Assembly (NCBI RefSeq): GCF_004421105.1
Contig: NZ_CP038033.1
Span: 2,065,659-2,129,658 of the forward strand
From: Nitrosococcus wardiae
Lineage (GTDB): Bacteria > Pseudomonadota > Gammaproteobacteria > Nitrosococcales > Nitrosococcaceae
Direction: 5' to 3'
DNA length: 64,000 nt
In this document: positions 40,964-48,983 of the stretch, piece by piece
Numbering within the stretch: the first letter of the stretch is position 1
Layout of the letters: each line of letters opens with the position of its first letter
Program-made: the position numbers and the translations under genes
The notes under the pieces: generated by a model
Seen by the model: the letters and a program-made list of their open reading frames with translations, nothing else
The model's database searches: none
What the model was told of the DNA's origin: nothing

Positions 40964-42220
40964 GGGCATCTCTAAAAATTCATTGTTAGATGTAAAATAA
41001 CCCGAAATCCACATACTAGAGAAGAGAGATGCAACCCAGTTTTTTTGATTTAGACGATCGCTATAAGAAGTTAAACGAGCGGGACGCTTTGATCGGGCTT
41101 GATAAGCTCATCGACTGGGAAGGGTTTCGGGAAACCTTGCAGCGATGCCGAGAGAAGGCGAGGAAAAGTGCTGCGGGCAGGAAAGGCTTTGACGTGGTAC
41201 TGATGTTCAAGGCACTGGTGCTGCAAGACCTTTATAATTTGAGCGATGAAGAGTTAGAGTTTCAGATCCGCGACCGCTACAGCTTCTGTCGTTTTCTGGG
41301 GCTTACCCCCGAAGACCGGGTGCCGGATGCCAAGACGATTTGGCTGTTCCGAGAACAACTGACGGAAAAGGGGTTAATCAAAGCGCTTTTTGAAGACTTT
41401 GAGTGGCAACTAGAGGAGAAAGGTTTCAAGGCGAAGAAGGGCCAGATTGTCGATGCCAGCCTGGTGAGTGCCCCCATCCAGCGCAACAGCCGTGAGGAGA
41501 ATACCCAAATCAAACGGGGCGAAATACCCCAACGTTTTGAGGCCAACCCCCACGTGAAGCGGCAGAAAGACGTAGAGGCGCGCTGGACTGAGAAGAATGG
41601 ACAGAAACACGACGGTTACAAAGATCACCTGGTCATCGACAACGAATACAAACTGATCCGCAATTTTGAGGTGACCTCCGCTGAAGTGCATGACTCCCAA
41701 GTATTTTTTGAGTTATTGAGTGAGAACACCTCCAAGGAGGTGTGGGCCGACAGTGCCTACCGCAGCGAAGAGAATGAATGGATGCTCAAAGCCGGGGGTT
41801 ATCGCAGCCAGGTTCACAGAAAAGGCTATCGCAACCGGCCGCTCAACAAGCGAGCGCAACAGAGCAACCGCAGAAAATCGCGAATACGTGCCCGCGTTGA
41901 ACCTGTCTTTGGTTCGATGGAAAATGAGATGGGGGGCCTCTTTCTCCGGGTGATAGGCTTGGCACGGGCCAAAACCAAAATCGGATTGATGAACCTGGTC
42001 TACAACCTCAAGCGTTGTGTCAGCCTTTGCAGGAGAGGTCTATCCGCCGCATGAGAAACCTGGGGAATAGGCCCTCAGAATGAGGGATAACGCATAAAAA
42101 TGCGAAACACTAAGTGACCTTCAAACACAACATCAATTAGTGAAATCGCTGTTCAAGTCACATGAAAAATCAGCGAAGTTGATGTCGGTCATTTTTGCTT
42201 ATTTTTAGAGGCACCCATAA
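40960..42220 (+). mobile_element. Complete IS5-family insertion sequence with 4-bp target duplication
   Basis: Element at 40964-42216 (1253 bp). The ends are imperfect inverted repeats: left GGGCATCTCTAAAAAT, right (read inward) GGGTGCCTCTAAAAAT, 13 of 16 identical. ATAA at 40960-40963 and 42217-42220 is the target duplication. It carries one transposase gene on the plus strand, same direction as the act operon. The element looks recent: the gene is intact and the duplication perfect. It separates actD from actE. Confidence 0.9.
41029..42054 (+). CDS. IS5-family transposase (DDE)
   Basis: 341 residues, uninterrupted. The N-terminal InsH-like domain opens with LGLDK-type residues (DRYKKLNERDALIGLDKLID), and the DDE catalytic domain shows GQIVDASLVSAPIQRNSREE for the first Asp, DSAYRSEENEWM for the second and RARVEPVFGSMENEMGG for the Glu region (Y-x2-R-x3-E-like). 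The family moves by cut-and-paste or replicative steps through its own ends. The ORF starts about 65 bases inside the left end of the element. Confidence 0.95.
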   Translation: MQPSFFDLDDRYKKLNERDALIGLDKLIDWEGFRETLQRCREKARKSAAGRKGFDVVLMFKALVLQDLYNLSDEELEFQIRDRYSFCRFLGLTPEDRVPDAKTIWLFREQLTEKGLIKALFEDFEWQLEEKGFKAKKGQIVDASLVSAPIQRNSREENTQIKRGEIPQRFEANPHVKRQKDVEARWTEKNGQKHDGYKDHLVIDNEYKLIRNFEVTSAEVHDSQVFFELLSENTSKEVWADSAYRSEENEWMLKAGGYRSQVHRKGYRNRPLNKRAQQSNRRKSRIRARVEPVFGSMENEMGGLFLRVIGLARAKTKIGLMNLVYNLKRCVSLCRRGLSAA

Positions 42221-42297
42221 TTAAAAAAGGCTTATTTTACAAGCGTATTTTTTTTAGGGGGATTCCAAGCACATACCCTAAAATCATTGCGCTTGGT

Positions 42298-42870
42298 ATG
42301 GGTGCTGTTCTGATTTATGGTTGCGAAAACGTCATGCGGGATATGTATGACCAGCCAAAATATAAGCCATTAGAGAAGAGCGAGTTTTTTCCCGATGAAC
42401 AATCGGCTCGGCCATTGGTAGCCGGTACTATTGCGCGTGCTGCTGGAGGATTTGCCAGCCCATCCAGTGGCAGAGAGGGGATAAAGGAAATCTATACCGA
42501 AGCAAGGGAGATAGATCCGGTCCAGGGGGATATCCCTTTTCCTCTCACTCTTCAGATCTTACGGCGTGGACAGGAACGTTACAATATTTACTGTACTCCT
42601 TGCCATGGTATGGCGGGGTATGGCAATGGAAAGGTGGTGCGCCGTGGATTTCCCCCGCCGCCTTCTTATCATTCGGCACGATTGCGCAGCATACCGGATT
42701 CATATTTCTACAATGTCATAACACAAGGTTTTGGCCATATGTTCTCTCATGCTAATCGTGTAGAACCTCGAGATCGCTGGGCTATTGTAGCCTATATTCG
42801 TGCTCTGCAATTAAGCCAGAACATACAATTGTCGGAAAAACAGCGGCGCCAACTATTGGAAGTCCAATGA
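42298..42870 (+). CDS. actE: Alternative complex III subunit ActE, monohaem cytochrome c (probably 5'-truncated by IS)
   Basis: 190 residues from the first ATG after the IS. One haem site CTPCH (residue about 99), with GFGHMFSHANRVEP carrying the likely Met ligand, and MYDQPKYKPLEKSEFF near the start, which is typical of ActE. A lipobox-like LIYGC occurs at residues 5-9, but with this start only eight residues precede the Cys and there is no basic region. The in-frame upstream codons after the IS (KKGLFYKRIFFRGIPSTYPK, then IIAL) would supply a normal charged and hydrophobic signal, yet no ATG, GTG or TTG starts there. Lipoprotein export may thus be impaired. actF overlaps its stop by 4 bases. 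Confidence 0.85.
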   Translation: MGAVLIYGCENVMRDMYDQPKYKPLEKSEFFPDEQSARPLVAGTIARAAGGFASPSSGREGIKEIYTEAREIDPVQGDIPFPLTLQILRRGQERYNIYCTPCHGMAGYGNGKVVRRGFPPPPSYHSARLRSIPDSYFYNVITQGFGHMFSHANRVEPRDRWAIVAYIRALQLSQNIQLSEKQRRQLLEVQ

Positions 42871-44048
42871 TAAGAGATGCCTTTCCTCCTCTAATACGGC
42901 AAATCCAAAATATTGCTTTCCTAACCGGGGCAGTAGGGCTTGGTCTCTCGTTTATTGGGCTTTATCTCCAGCCTCAGCAGTTTTTTATTTCCTATCTCTT
43001 TGCCTATCTCTTTTGGATAGGGATTTCTTTGGGAGGGATGGTTATCGTTATGATCCATCATTTAACGGGCGGTGCTTGGGGATTTTTAATCCGCCGTCCT
43101 TTGGAGGCTGCAACTCGGGCACTCCCTCTTATGGTCTTATTATTTATTCCTCTTCTTTTTGGGTTATCCGATCTTTATATATGGACCCATCCTGAAGATG
43201 TCGCCCATAAGTCTGTATTACATGTAATACAGAAAAAGCAAGAGTATTTAAATATTCCTTTTTTTGCGGTTCGGGCAGTCATTTATTTTGTGATCTGGTT
43301 GGGCATTGCCTACTGGCTAAATAAATGGTCATCTGAACAAGATCAAAAAAATCAGCTAGAGCTTGTTTTGCGGCTCCAATATTTTAGTGCCATAGGTGCA
43401 ATTTTATATACTTTAAGTATTACTTTTGCAGGGGTTGACTGGGTTATGTCTCTGGTACCGGGATGGTATTCAACAATCTTTGGCTTTCTCCTCGGGTCAG
43501 GACAAATGTTGTCTGCCATGGCCTTTGCGATCATTATTGCTGTATCTTTTTCTAAAACTAAGCCCTTATCCGCAATTTTTTTACCAGGCCGGCTTCATGA
43601 TCTTGGCAATATTTTGCTTGCATTTATCTTGCTTTGGACTTATTTAGCCTTTATACAATATTTTATCATCTGGTCAGAAAATCTACCCCATGAAATTTCT
43701 TGGTATCTTCCCCGGGTAGGAAGTAGTTGGAAATGGCTAGGGATATTTTTAATTATCTTTCACTTTGCTGTGCCTTTTATAGTGCTCTTATCTCGGCGTG
43801 CTAAGCGTACCAATTCTATTCTTATGGGGGTTGCAGTTGCTGTTGTCATAGTCCATTTAGTGGATGCTTTTTGGCTGGTAGTGCCGTCGCTGCGTAGCCA
43901 GGGGTTCCAACTGTATTGGACTGATTTTACAGTGCCATTTGGCATCGGGGGTCTGTGGTTGGCTACTGTGCTTTGGCAACTCCAAAGAAAGCCGCTAGTA
44001 CCGATCCAAGCCCCAGGTGCAGAGGAAGCAATGGAACATGGCAGGTAG
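42867..44048 (+). CDS. actF: Alternative complex III subunit ActF (second NrfD-like membrane subunit)
   Basis: 393 residues with about ten membrane helices. The pattern (ISLGGMVIVMIHHLTGGAWG with the quinol-site-like His, AGVDWVMSLVPGWYSTIFG) matches ActF, a homologue of ActC. In the complex it is thought to help couple quinol oxidation to proton movement. The ATG overlaps the end of actE. Its 3' end overlaps the next small gene by 11 bases, linking the complex to the oxidase genes. Confidence 0.93.
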   Translation: MIRDAFPPLIRQIQNIAFLTGAVGLGLSFIGLYLQPQQFFISYLFAYLFWIGISLGGMVIVMIHHLTGGAWGFLIRRPLEAATRALPLMVLLFIPLLFGLSDLYIWTHPEDVAHKSVLHVIQKKQEYLNIPFFAVRAVIYFVIWLGIAYWLNKWSSEQDQKNQLELVLRLQYFSAIGAILYTLSITFAGVDWVMSLVPGWYSTIFGFLLGSGQMLSAMAFAIIIAVSFSKTKPLSAIFLPGRLHDLGNILLAFILLWTYLAFIQYFIIWSENLPHEISWYLPRVGSSWKWLGIFLIIFHFAVPFIVLLSRRAKRTNSILMGVAVAVVIVHLVDAFWLVVPSLRSQGFQLYWTDFTVPFGIGGLWLATVLWQLQRKPLVPIQAPGAEEAMEHGR

Positions 44049-44436
44049 TAATTTTGAACAGGCACGTCATCGGCATGAGTCCACAGATGTAAATGAACGC
44101 TCTATTGTTTGGGTGGCTTTTGGGATAATAGTAATACTTATTGTAAGCGGAATTATTGTTTTTGGTTTATTAATCTATTTTGGCGGGCACTGGCAAGGTA
44201 CCCTCAGTGGACCGCAGCAGGTAGGCGAAAAGAAGAAAATTTTACCGCCACCTTATTTTCAAGGCCATCAAAACTTGCGGGAGGAAAAAGAAGACTTGTT
44301 ATATAGTTATGGTTGGGTGAATAAAGAGAAGGGCATTGTGCATATACCTATTGAGCGGGCAATGAATTTTCTAATTGAAAGGAAGGCGCTAATCCATAGA
44401 GAAAAATCCCGTAAGCAAGTGCAGGAAAAAGAGTAA
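44038..44436 (+). CDS. Small single-helix membrane protein of the ACIII-oxidase operon
   Basis: 132 residues from ATG 44038, with AGAGGAAG at 44019-44026 as a plausible ribosome site. A GTG at 44017 would add seven residues. One membrane helix (about 24-47) is followed by a periplasmic segment with YGWVNKEKGIVHIPIERAMN, a motif often seen in small proteins encoded between ACIII and cytochrome oxidase genes. No haem or metal motif is visible. Function is unknown, possibly an assembly factor or accessory subunit. Confidence 0.75.
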   Translation: MAGSNFEQARHRHESTDVNERSIVWVAFGIIVILIVSGIIVFGLLIYFGGHWQGTLSGPQQVGEKKKILPPPYFQGHQNLREEKEDLLYSYGWVNKEKGIVHIPIERAMNFLIERKALIHREKSRKQVQEKE

Positions 44437-44478
44437 ATAAAGAGGAAAGAATTTTTTAAAAATATATAAAGTAAATTT

Positions 44479-45105
44479 ATGGAACGTTTTGCACCATTTT
44501 TGAAAGGGGCATCCAGCTTATCAGATTCTTTTGATGTCCTCTTCTTAGTACTGCTTTCGCTGTGCAGTGTGGTGGCTTTTAGCATTACTTTTTTGGCCAT
44601 ATTTTTTGCGATTAAATATCGCCATTCTTCTGGGGCGAATCGAGCCAAAATTCGTAAAGGAAGAGCAATAGAATTTGCTTGGATCTTTGTTCCCTTGGGG
44701 CTTTTCTTAGTCATTTTTGTCTGGGCCGCGAATCTTTATATAGAGATTTTTGCGCCACCTCAGGAAGATGCCGCCTTGAAGATCACGGTGGTCGGTAAAC
44801 AGTGGATGTGGAAAGTACAGCATCCTGGAGGGAAGAGAGAAATTAATGAACTCCATGTGCCGCGTGGTGATACCGTGCAGCTTGATATGATTTCAAAAGA
44901 TGTCATTCATAGTTTTTTTGTGCCGGCATTTCGCATTAAACATGATGTATTACCTCATGGCTCTATATCCATTTGGTTTCACCCTACAGAAACAGGAGAA
45001 TATTATCTTTTTTGCGCTGAATATTGCGGGACGGGTCATTCTCGGATGGTAGGACGGATTATCGTTATGGAACCTTCTGCATATGCGCAGTGGTTACAGG
45101 AATGA
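44479..45105 (+). CDS. ctaC: Cytochrome c oxidase subunit II (CuA)
   Basis: 208 residues. Two membrane helices (about 20-45 and 68-90) and a cupredoxin domain with the binuclear CuA ligands DVIHSFFVP, CAEYCGTGHSRM (two Cys, Glu carbonyl, His and Met). The aromatic patch VGKQWMWKVQHPGG used for electron entry is present. Unlike the caa3 enzymes, there is no C-terminal cytochrome c domain; in this operon such a domain sits on subunit IV instead. The gene precedes ctaD with a 137-base gap containing a weak hairpin. Confidence 0.96.
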   Translation: MERFAPFLKGASSLSDSFDVLFLVLLSLCSVVAFSITFLAIFFAIKYRHSSGANRAKIRKGRAIEFAWIFVPLGLFLVIFVWAANLYIEIFAPPQEDAALKITVVGKQWMWKVQHPGGKREINELHVPRGDTVQLDMISKDVIHSFFVPAFRIKHDVLPHGSISIWFHPTETGEYYLFCAEYCGTGHSRMVGRIIVMEPSAYAQWLQE

Positions 45106-45242
45106 AATACGCTCAAATAAAGGAAGTAACTAATTATTAAGAGGCAGCTTCTTTGTAGCTTATAGACGAATAGGCTATTCTTTGGCGGTGCCAGGAAGGC
45201 ACTCTTATTTTTAATTGCTCATATTAAACAAAGGTCAGTTTC

Positions 45243-46850
45243 ATGAATACAAATGCTGGGCCACAGCATAGAAGCTATATCGACGAAGGCTACAGTTTAA
45301 AATCTTGGCTGACAACTCATGACCACAAACGCATCGCCCTGCTTTATATGGTATCGATTACTCTATTCTTTTTTATTGGAGGGGCGGCAGCGACTATAAT
45401 GCGCCTTGAGTTGGCTACTGCTCCGGGCGATCTGGTTACTTCACAAACTTATAACAAATTTTTTACAGCCCATGGCGTCATTATGGTATGGTTTTTTTTA
45501 ATTCCTTCCATCCCCAACGTCATGGGAAACTTCCTCGTTCCCCTTATGATTGGGGCCCGCGATTTAGCCTTTCCACGACTCAACCTCGCCAGCTGGTATT
45601 TGTATACTTTGGGAGGGATATTTACTATTGGTGCGCTCATTGCCGGCGGTGTAGATACCGGTTGGACGTTCTACACTCCCTATAGCAGCATGTTTTCTAA
45701 TACGAATGTAATAGCAGTTATTATTGGCGTATTTATTGTCGGATTTTCTTCTATTTTTACCGCAATTAATTTTATTGTCACTATTCATAAAATGCGGGCG
45801 CCTGGTCTGACCTGGTTTCGTTTACCATTATTTATTTGGGCCAATTATGCTACCAGTGTCATCATGGTAATGGCTACCCCTGTACTTGCAATGACCCTTT
45901 CATTAGTAGCCATTGAACGTATATTTCAGGTGGGAATTTTTGATCCTGCACTGGGGGGAGATCCATTATTATTCCAGCATCTGTTTTGGTTTTATTCCCA
46001 TCCTGCTGTCTACATTATGGTTTTGCCTGCCATGGGGGTGGCTAGTGAAATCATTACTTGTTTTTCGAGGAAGCCCATTTTTGGTTACCGGTTTATGGCT
46101 TATGCCATTATAGGTATTGCAGTGATTGGCTTTTTGGTTTGGGGACATCATATGTTTGTCAGTGGTCAGTCCATGTATGCAGGAATGATGTTTTCACTCC
46201 TTAGTTTTCTAGTAGCCATTCCTTCTGCAATCAAAGTCTTTAATTGGACAGCTACCCTTTATAAGGGATCTATTTCCTTTGAAGCGCCGATGCTTTATGC
46301 CCTGGGTTTTGTCGGTCTATTTATGATGGGTGGTTTAACAGGTCTATTTTTAGCATCCTTAGCTTTGGATGTTCATTTGACGGATACCTATTTTGTTATT
46401 GCCCATTTTCATTACATTATGGTAGGTGGGTCAGTGATGGCTTATCTGGGGGGTATCCACTATTGGTGGCCCAAGATGAGTGGACGATTATATCCTGAAA
46501 ACTGGGGGAGATTTGCGGCAATAGTTATTTTTGTTGGTTTTAATTTGACATTTTTCCCGCAATTTTTACTTGGCTATCTTGGTATGCCGCGGCGTTACCA
46601 TCAATATCCAGAAGAATTACAATTGCTGAATGGTCTTTCTTCTGCGGGCGCAGCTGTTCTTGCTGTAGGGTATATATTGCCTCTTTTTTACTTATTATGG
46701 TCATTACGGTATGGAAAAGTCTCTGATAGCAACCCTTGGAAAGCAAAAGGACTGGAATGGAAAACCCCATCCCCCCCTATAAAGGGTAATTTTGAGGAAA
46801 CCCCCATAGTGAAAGAAGAGGCCTATGCTTATTCTCCCCAAAAGAGTTAA
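45243..46850 (+). CDS. ctaD: Cytochrome c oxidase subunit I, A2-type
   Basis: 535 residues, about twelve membrane helices. The haem and CuB ligands are visible: [34 protein letters not shown], and HFHYIMVGG. The loop reads YSHPAVY, so the gating Glu of A1-type oxidases (xHPEVY) is replaced, and the Tyr-Ser pair marks the A2 subfamily of Rhodothermus and Thermus type. The D-channel Asp and Asn residues ([19 protein letters not shown]) are kept. It reduces O2 to water and pumps protons. A2 enzymes are commonly coupled to ACIII. Confidence 0.97.
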   Translation: MNTNAGPQHRSYIDEGYSLKSWLTTHDHKRIALLYMVSITLFFFIGGAAATIMRLELATAPGDLVTSQTYNKFFTAHGVIMVWFFLIPSIPNVMGNFLVPLMIGARDLAFPRLNLASWYLYTLGGIFTIGALIAGGVDTGWTFYTPYSSMFSNTNVIAVIIGVFIVGFSSIFTAINFIVTIHKMRAPGLTWFRLPLFIWANYATSVIMVMATPVLAMTLSLVAIERIFQVGIFDPALGGDPLLFQHLFWFYSHPAVYIMVLPAMGVASEIITCFSRKPIFGYRFMAYAIIGIAVIGFLVWGHHMFVSGQSMYAGMMFSLLSFLVAIPSAIKVFNWTATLYKGSISFEAPMLYALGFVGLFMMGGLTGLFLASLALDVHLTDTYFVIAHFHYIMVGGSVMAYLGGIHYWWPKMSGRLYPENWGRFAAIVIFVGFNLTFFPQFLLGYLGMPRRYHQYPEELQLLNGLSSAGAAVLAVGYILPLFYLLWSLRYGKVSDSNPWKAKGLEWKTPSPPIKGNFEETPIVKEEAYAYSPQKS

Positions 46851-46914
46851 TTTTTAGGCCATTGGATGGTTAAAGTATTGGGTATCATCCGACTAATTTT
46901 TGCGGGTTTTGCTA

Positions 46915-47559
46915 ATGGCAAATAATCGGGACCTTATGGCCGAACAATTTGATGATCCAAAGCAAGAGCATGAAGCATCTACTCTAGGGATGTGGGTGTT
47001 TCTGGGTACCGAAATTTTGTTTTTTGGCGTCTTATTTGCTGGCTATATAGTTTACCGTTTCATTTATCCGGAAGCTTTTGCCGAAGCAAGTAGGCATACT
47101 AATATAGTTCTTGGGACTATTAATACAGCTCTATTGCTAACGAGCAGTTTAACGATGGCATTAGCCGTGCGTAGTATCCAGCTTGGAAAAAACAGGTTAA
47201 CAGCAGGGCTTTTGCTACTCACCAGCCTTTTAGGAATGATTTTTATTGGAATCAAGGGGTTTGAATATTATGAGGAATATAAAAAGCAACTTGTGCCCGG
47301 ATTAAACTTTACCTATGAAGGGCCCCATGTACCACAAGTAAGACTCTTCTTTTATCTCTATTTTGTCATGACAGGTGTACACGCCCTGCACCTTATCATC
47401 GGCTCATTGGCAGCAATGACTATTGCTGTGATGGCCTGGCGTAAGTCCTTTTCTGCTCGTTATTTTACGCCAGTTGAGTTAACAGGATTGTACTGGCATT
47501 TTGTGGATATCATTTGGATATTTTTGTACCCCTTTCTCTATCTCGTTTCGCGGGCATGA
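46915..47559 (+). CDS. ctaE: Cytochrome c oxidase subunit III
   Basis: 214 residues from ATG 46915; an upstream TTG at 46900 is a less likely start. About five membrane helices; the conserved GMWVFLGTEILFFGVLFAGY, the helix with GTIN-type residues and VHALHLIIGSLA are typical of subunit III in heme-copper oxidases. The stop overlaps the start of the next gene (ATGA at 47556), so stoichiometric synthesis with subunit IV is likely. Confidence 0.95.
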   Translation: MANNRDLMAEQFDDPKQEHEASTLGMWVFLGTEILFFGVLFAGYIVYRFIYPEAFAEASRHTNIVLGTINTALLLTSSLTMALAVRSIQLGKNRLTAGLLLLTSLLGMIFIGIKGFEYYEEYKKQLVPGLNFTYEGPHVPQVRLFFYLYFVMTGVHALHLIIGSLAAMTIAVMAWRKSFSARYFTPVELTGLYWHFVDIIWIFLYPFLYLVSRA

Positions 47560-48221
47560 CTGACCAGAGCATCATTTCGTTAAAAACTTATTTGTTTGTA
47601 TGGATAGCCTTGCTCCTTTTATTACTAGCGACTCTAGGTAGCGCCTATATTTTCTTAGGGTCTTTTAATATCGTCCTTAATTTTCTCATTGCAGTGGGTA
47701 AAGCGCTGCTGGTGCTAGCCTTCTTTATGCACTTAAAATATATTAGTTATTTAACCAGAATTTTTGCAGCAGCTGGATTTTTTTGGTTAGTTATTTTGTT
47801 TGGTCTCACGATGAGTGATTATAGTACTCGCTCTCAACTGATTCCTTCTGAAGAAATGGCTCACTTATACCCAGAAAAACCAACACAGCTCTCTTCTCAA
47901 ACGAAGAGCAATACGTTTTCTTCAAAGGTTTCCAAAACCCCTCAAGCAGAGGCTAATGTTTCGCGTGGAAGGCAAGTTTATAACAAGACATGTTCTGCAT
48001 GCCATGAAACAGGCGCCTTAGGCGCTCCCAAAATAGGAGATAAAATTGCTTGGAAAACTCGGGTTCAAAAAGGATTGGATGTTTTGGTTTTCCATGCTGT
48101 AAACGGTTTTAAAGCAATGCCTCCTAAGGGGGGGAATTCGGCGTTGGCCCAGAGCGACATTCGCAAGGGTATTATCTATATGCTAAATGAGTCTGGTGTT
48201 GAGCTAAAACAGATTAAATAA
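47556..48221 (+). CDS. Oxidase subunit IV fused to cytochrome c
   Basis: 221 residues from ATG 47556, which overlaps the ctaE stop. The first ~95 residues have three membrane helices (TYLFVWIALLLLLLATLGSAY, KALLVLAFFMHLKY, WLVILFGLTMSDYS) as in prokaryotic cytochrome oxidase subunit IV (COX4_pro). A flexible Ser/Thr-rich link follows. The last ~75 residues are a cytochrome c5-like domain: CSACH haem site and NGFKAMPPKGG for the Met ligand. This fusion places a c-type haem on the small subunit. It would receive electrons from ACIII and hand them to CuA. Confidence 0.88.
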   Translation: MTDQSIISLKTYLFVWIALLLLLLATLGSAYIFLGSFNIVLNFLIAVGKALLVLAFFMHLKYISYLTRIFAAAGFFWLVILFGLTMSDYSTRSQLIPSEEMAHLYPEKPTQLSSQTKSNTFSSKVSKTPQAEANVSRGRQVYNKTCSACHETGALGAPKIGDKIAWKTRVQKGLDVLVFHAVNGFKAMPPKGGNSALAQSDIRKGIIYMLNESGVELKQIK

Positions 48222-48226
48222 AAATT

Positions 48227-48583
48227 TTATCCTTGTTTTTTATTCTTTTTTTCCTTCCAGCGTTTTATAGCACGGTAAAAGAAAAGCTCTACTTTATCTA
48301 ACAAAATAGCGACGCTTTTTAAGCGGCTAACAAGCAGGCTAAGTCCTATTAAGGTTAATATAAAACCTGGCACCCCTATAGGGGGAATAGAGATAAGGAT
48401 TCCAAGGGCCACCAATACAATACCCAATGTTATATAAAAAGGAGATTCCCACGATTTTTCATTCTTTTGATTCTGTTGACGTTTATGATGTCTAGTAAAG
48501 CGCTTTCCAGGCTTATCATTCGTAAGCTGCGATACATCTTTTTTCCACTTTTGTTTCCATTCCTGTTTCCACTTCTGCAGCAT
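48227..48583 (-). CDS. Small membrane protein of unknown function
   Basis: 118 residues, very basic, Lys/Gln/Trp-rich N-terminus (WKQEWKQKWKKDVS) followed by two membrane helices (YITLGIVLVALGILISIPPI, and GFILTLIGLSLLVSRL) and a basic tail. No conserved enzyme motif. It is convergent with the oxidase operon, 5 bases apart. A ribosome-site-like AAAGGA precedes the ATG. Confidence 0.55.
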   Translation of the reverse strand: MLQKWKQEWKQKWKKDVSQLTNDKPGKRFTRHHKRQQNQKNEKSWESPFYITLGIVLVALGILISIPPIGVPGFILTLIGLSLLVSRLKSVAILLDKVELFFYRAIKRWKEKKNKKQG

Positions 48584-48680
48584 ATCCTTTGATTCCTTAA
48601 GTTAGGTCTGGTTGCTCCATCAATTCTTTCGGCTTGTATTTAAAATTCTACGAATTAATTCATAAAAGTGTAGTGTAGTC

Positions 48681-48895
48681 AGTACCTCAGTGAAAGTTTT
48701 GAAGTATTCCTGGAGTCAGGGGACAGGGAAGTCCCCGTCCCGATTCGCCGGGAGCGAATCGGGACATCCGGAGGAGGTCCCTTAGGGGGCGCGCCAGGGA
48801 GGGCGCGCATCAAACCTTTTTTAGGGAGGAAAAACGGGTTTGCGGAACACCACCGGCTCGCTCCTAGAACACCTCATATTTTATTCATAGGTACT
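48681..48895. repeat. Structured dispersed repeat, copy 2
   Basis: Same unit as at 3740-3917, here 215 bp. It has the same ends (AGTACCT and AGGTACT) and the same GCGCGCC/GGCGCGC and CAAACC/GGTTTG stems. About 37 extra bases lie near the left end; they create a perfect 12-bp hairpin (GTCCCGATTCGC at 48737-48748 with 48754-48765). Copy 1 has only one arm of this stem. It lies just upstream of the Zur box and the second TonB receptor. Confidence 0.88.
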
Positions 48896-48926
48896 TACTT
48901 TTATACTACCTCGTTGCTGACGAATT

Positions 48927-48943
48927 ATGTTATGTTATAACAT
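48927..48943. promoter_or_regulatory. Zur box (zinc uptake regulator operator)
   Basis: ATGTTATGTTATAACAT matches the Zur core consensus ATGTTATANTATAACAT at all specified positions but one (G for A at position 8). It lies 41 bases before the znuD-like start codon, so bound Zur-Zn would block transcription. Confidence 0.8.
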
Positions 48944-48983
48944 AATTTAATTATTATTGTCTTGCTAATGTTAAGGCTCCTCT

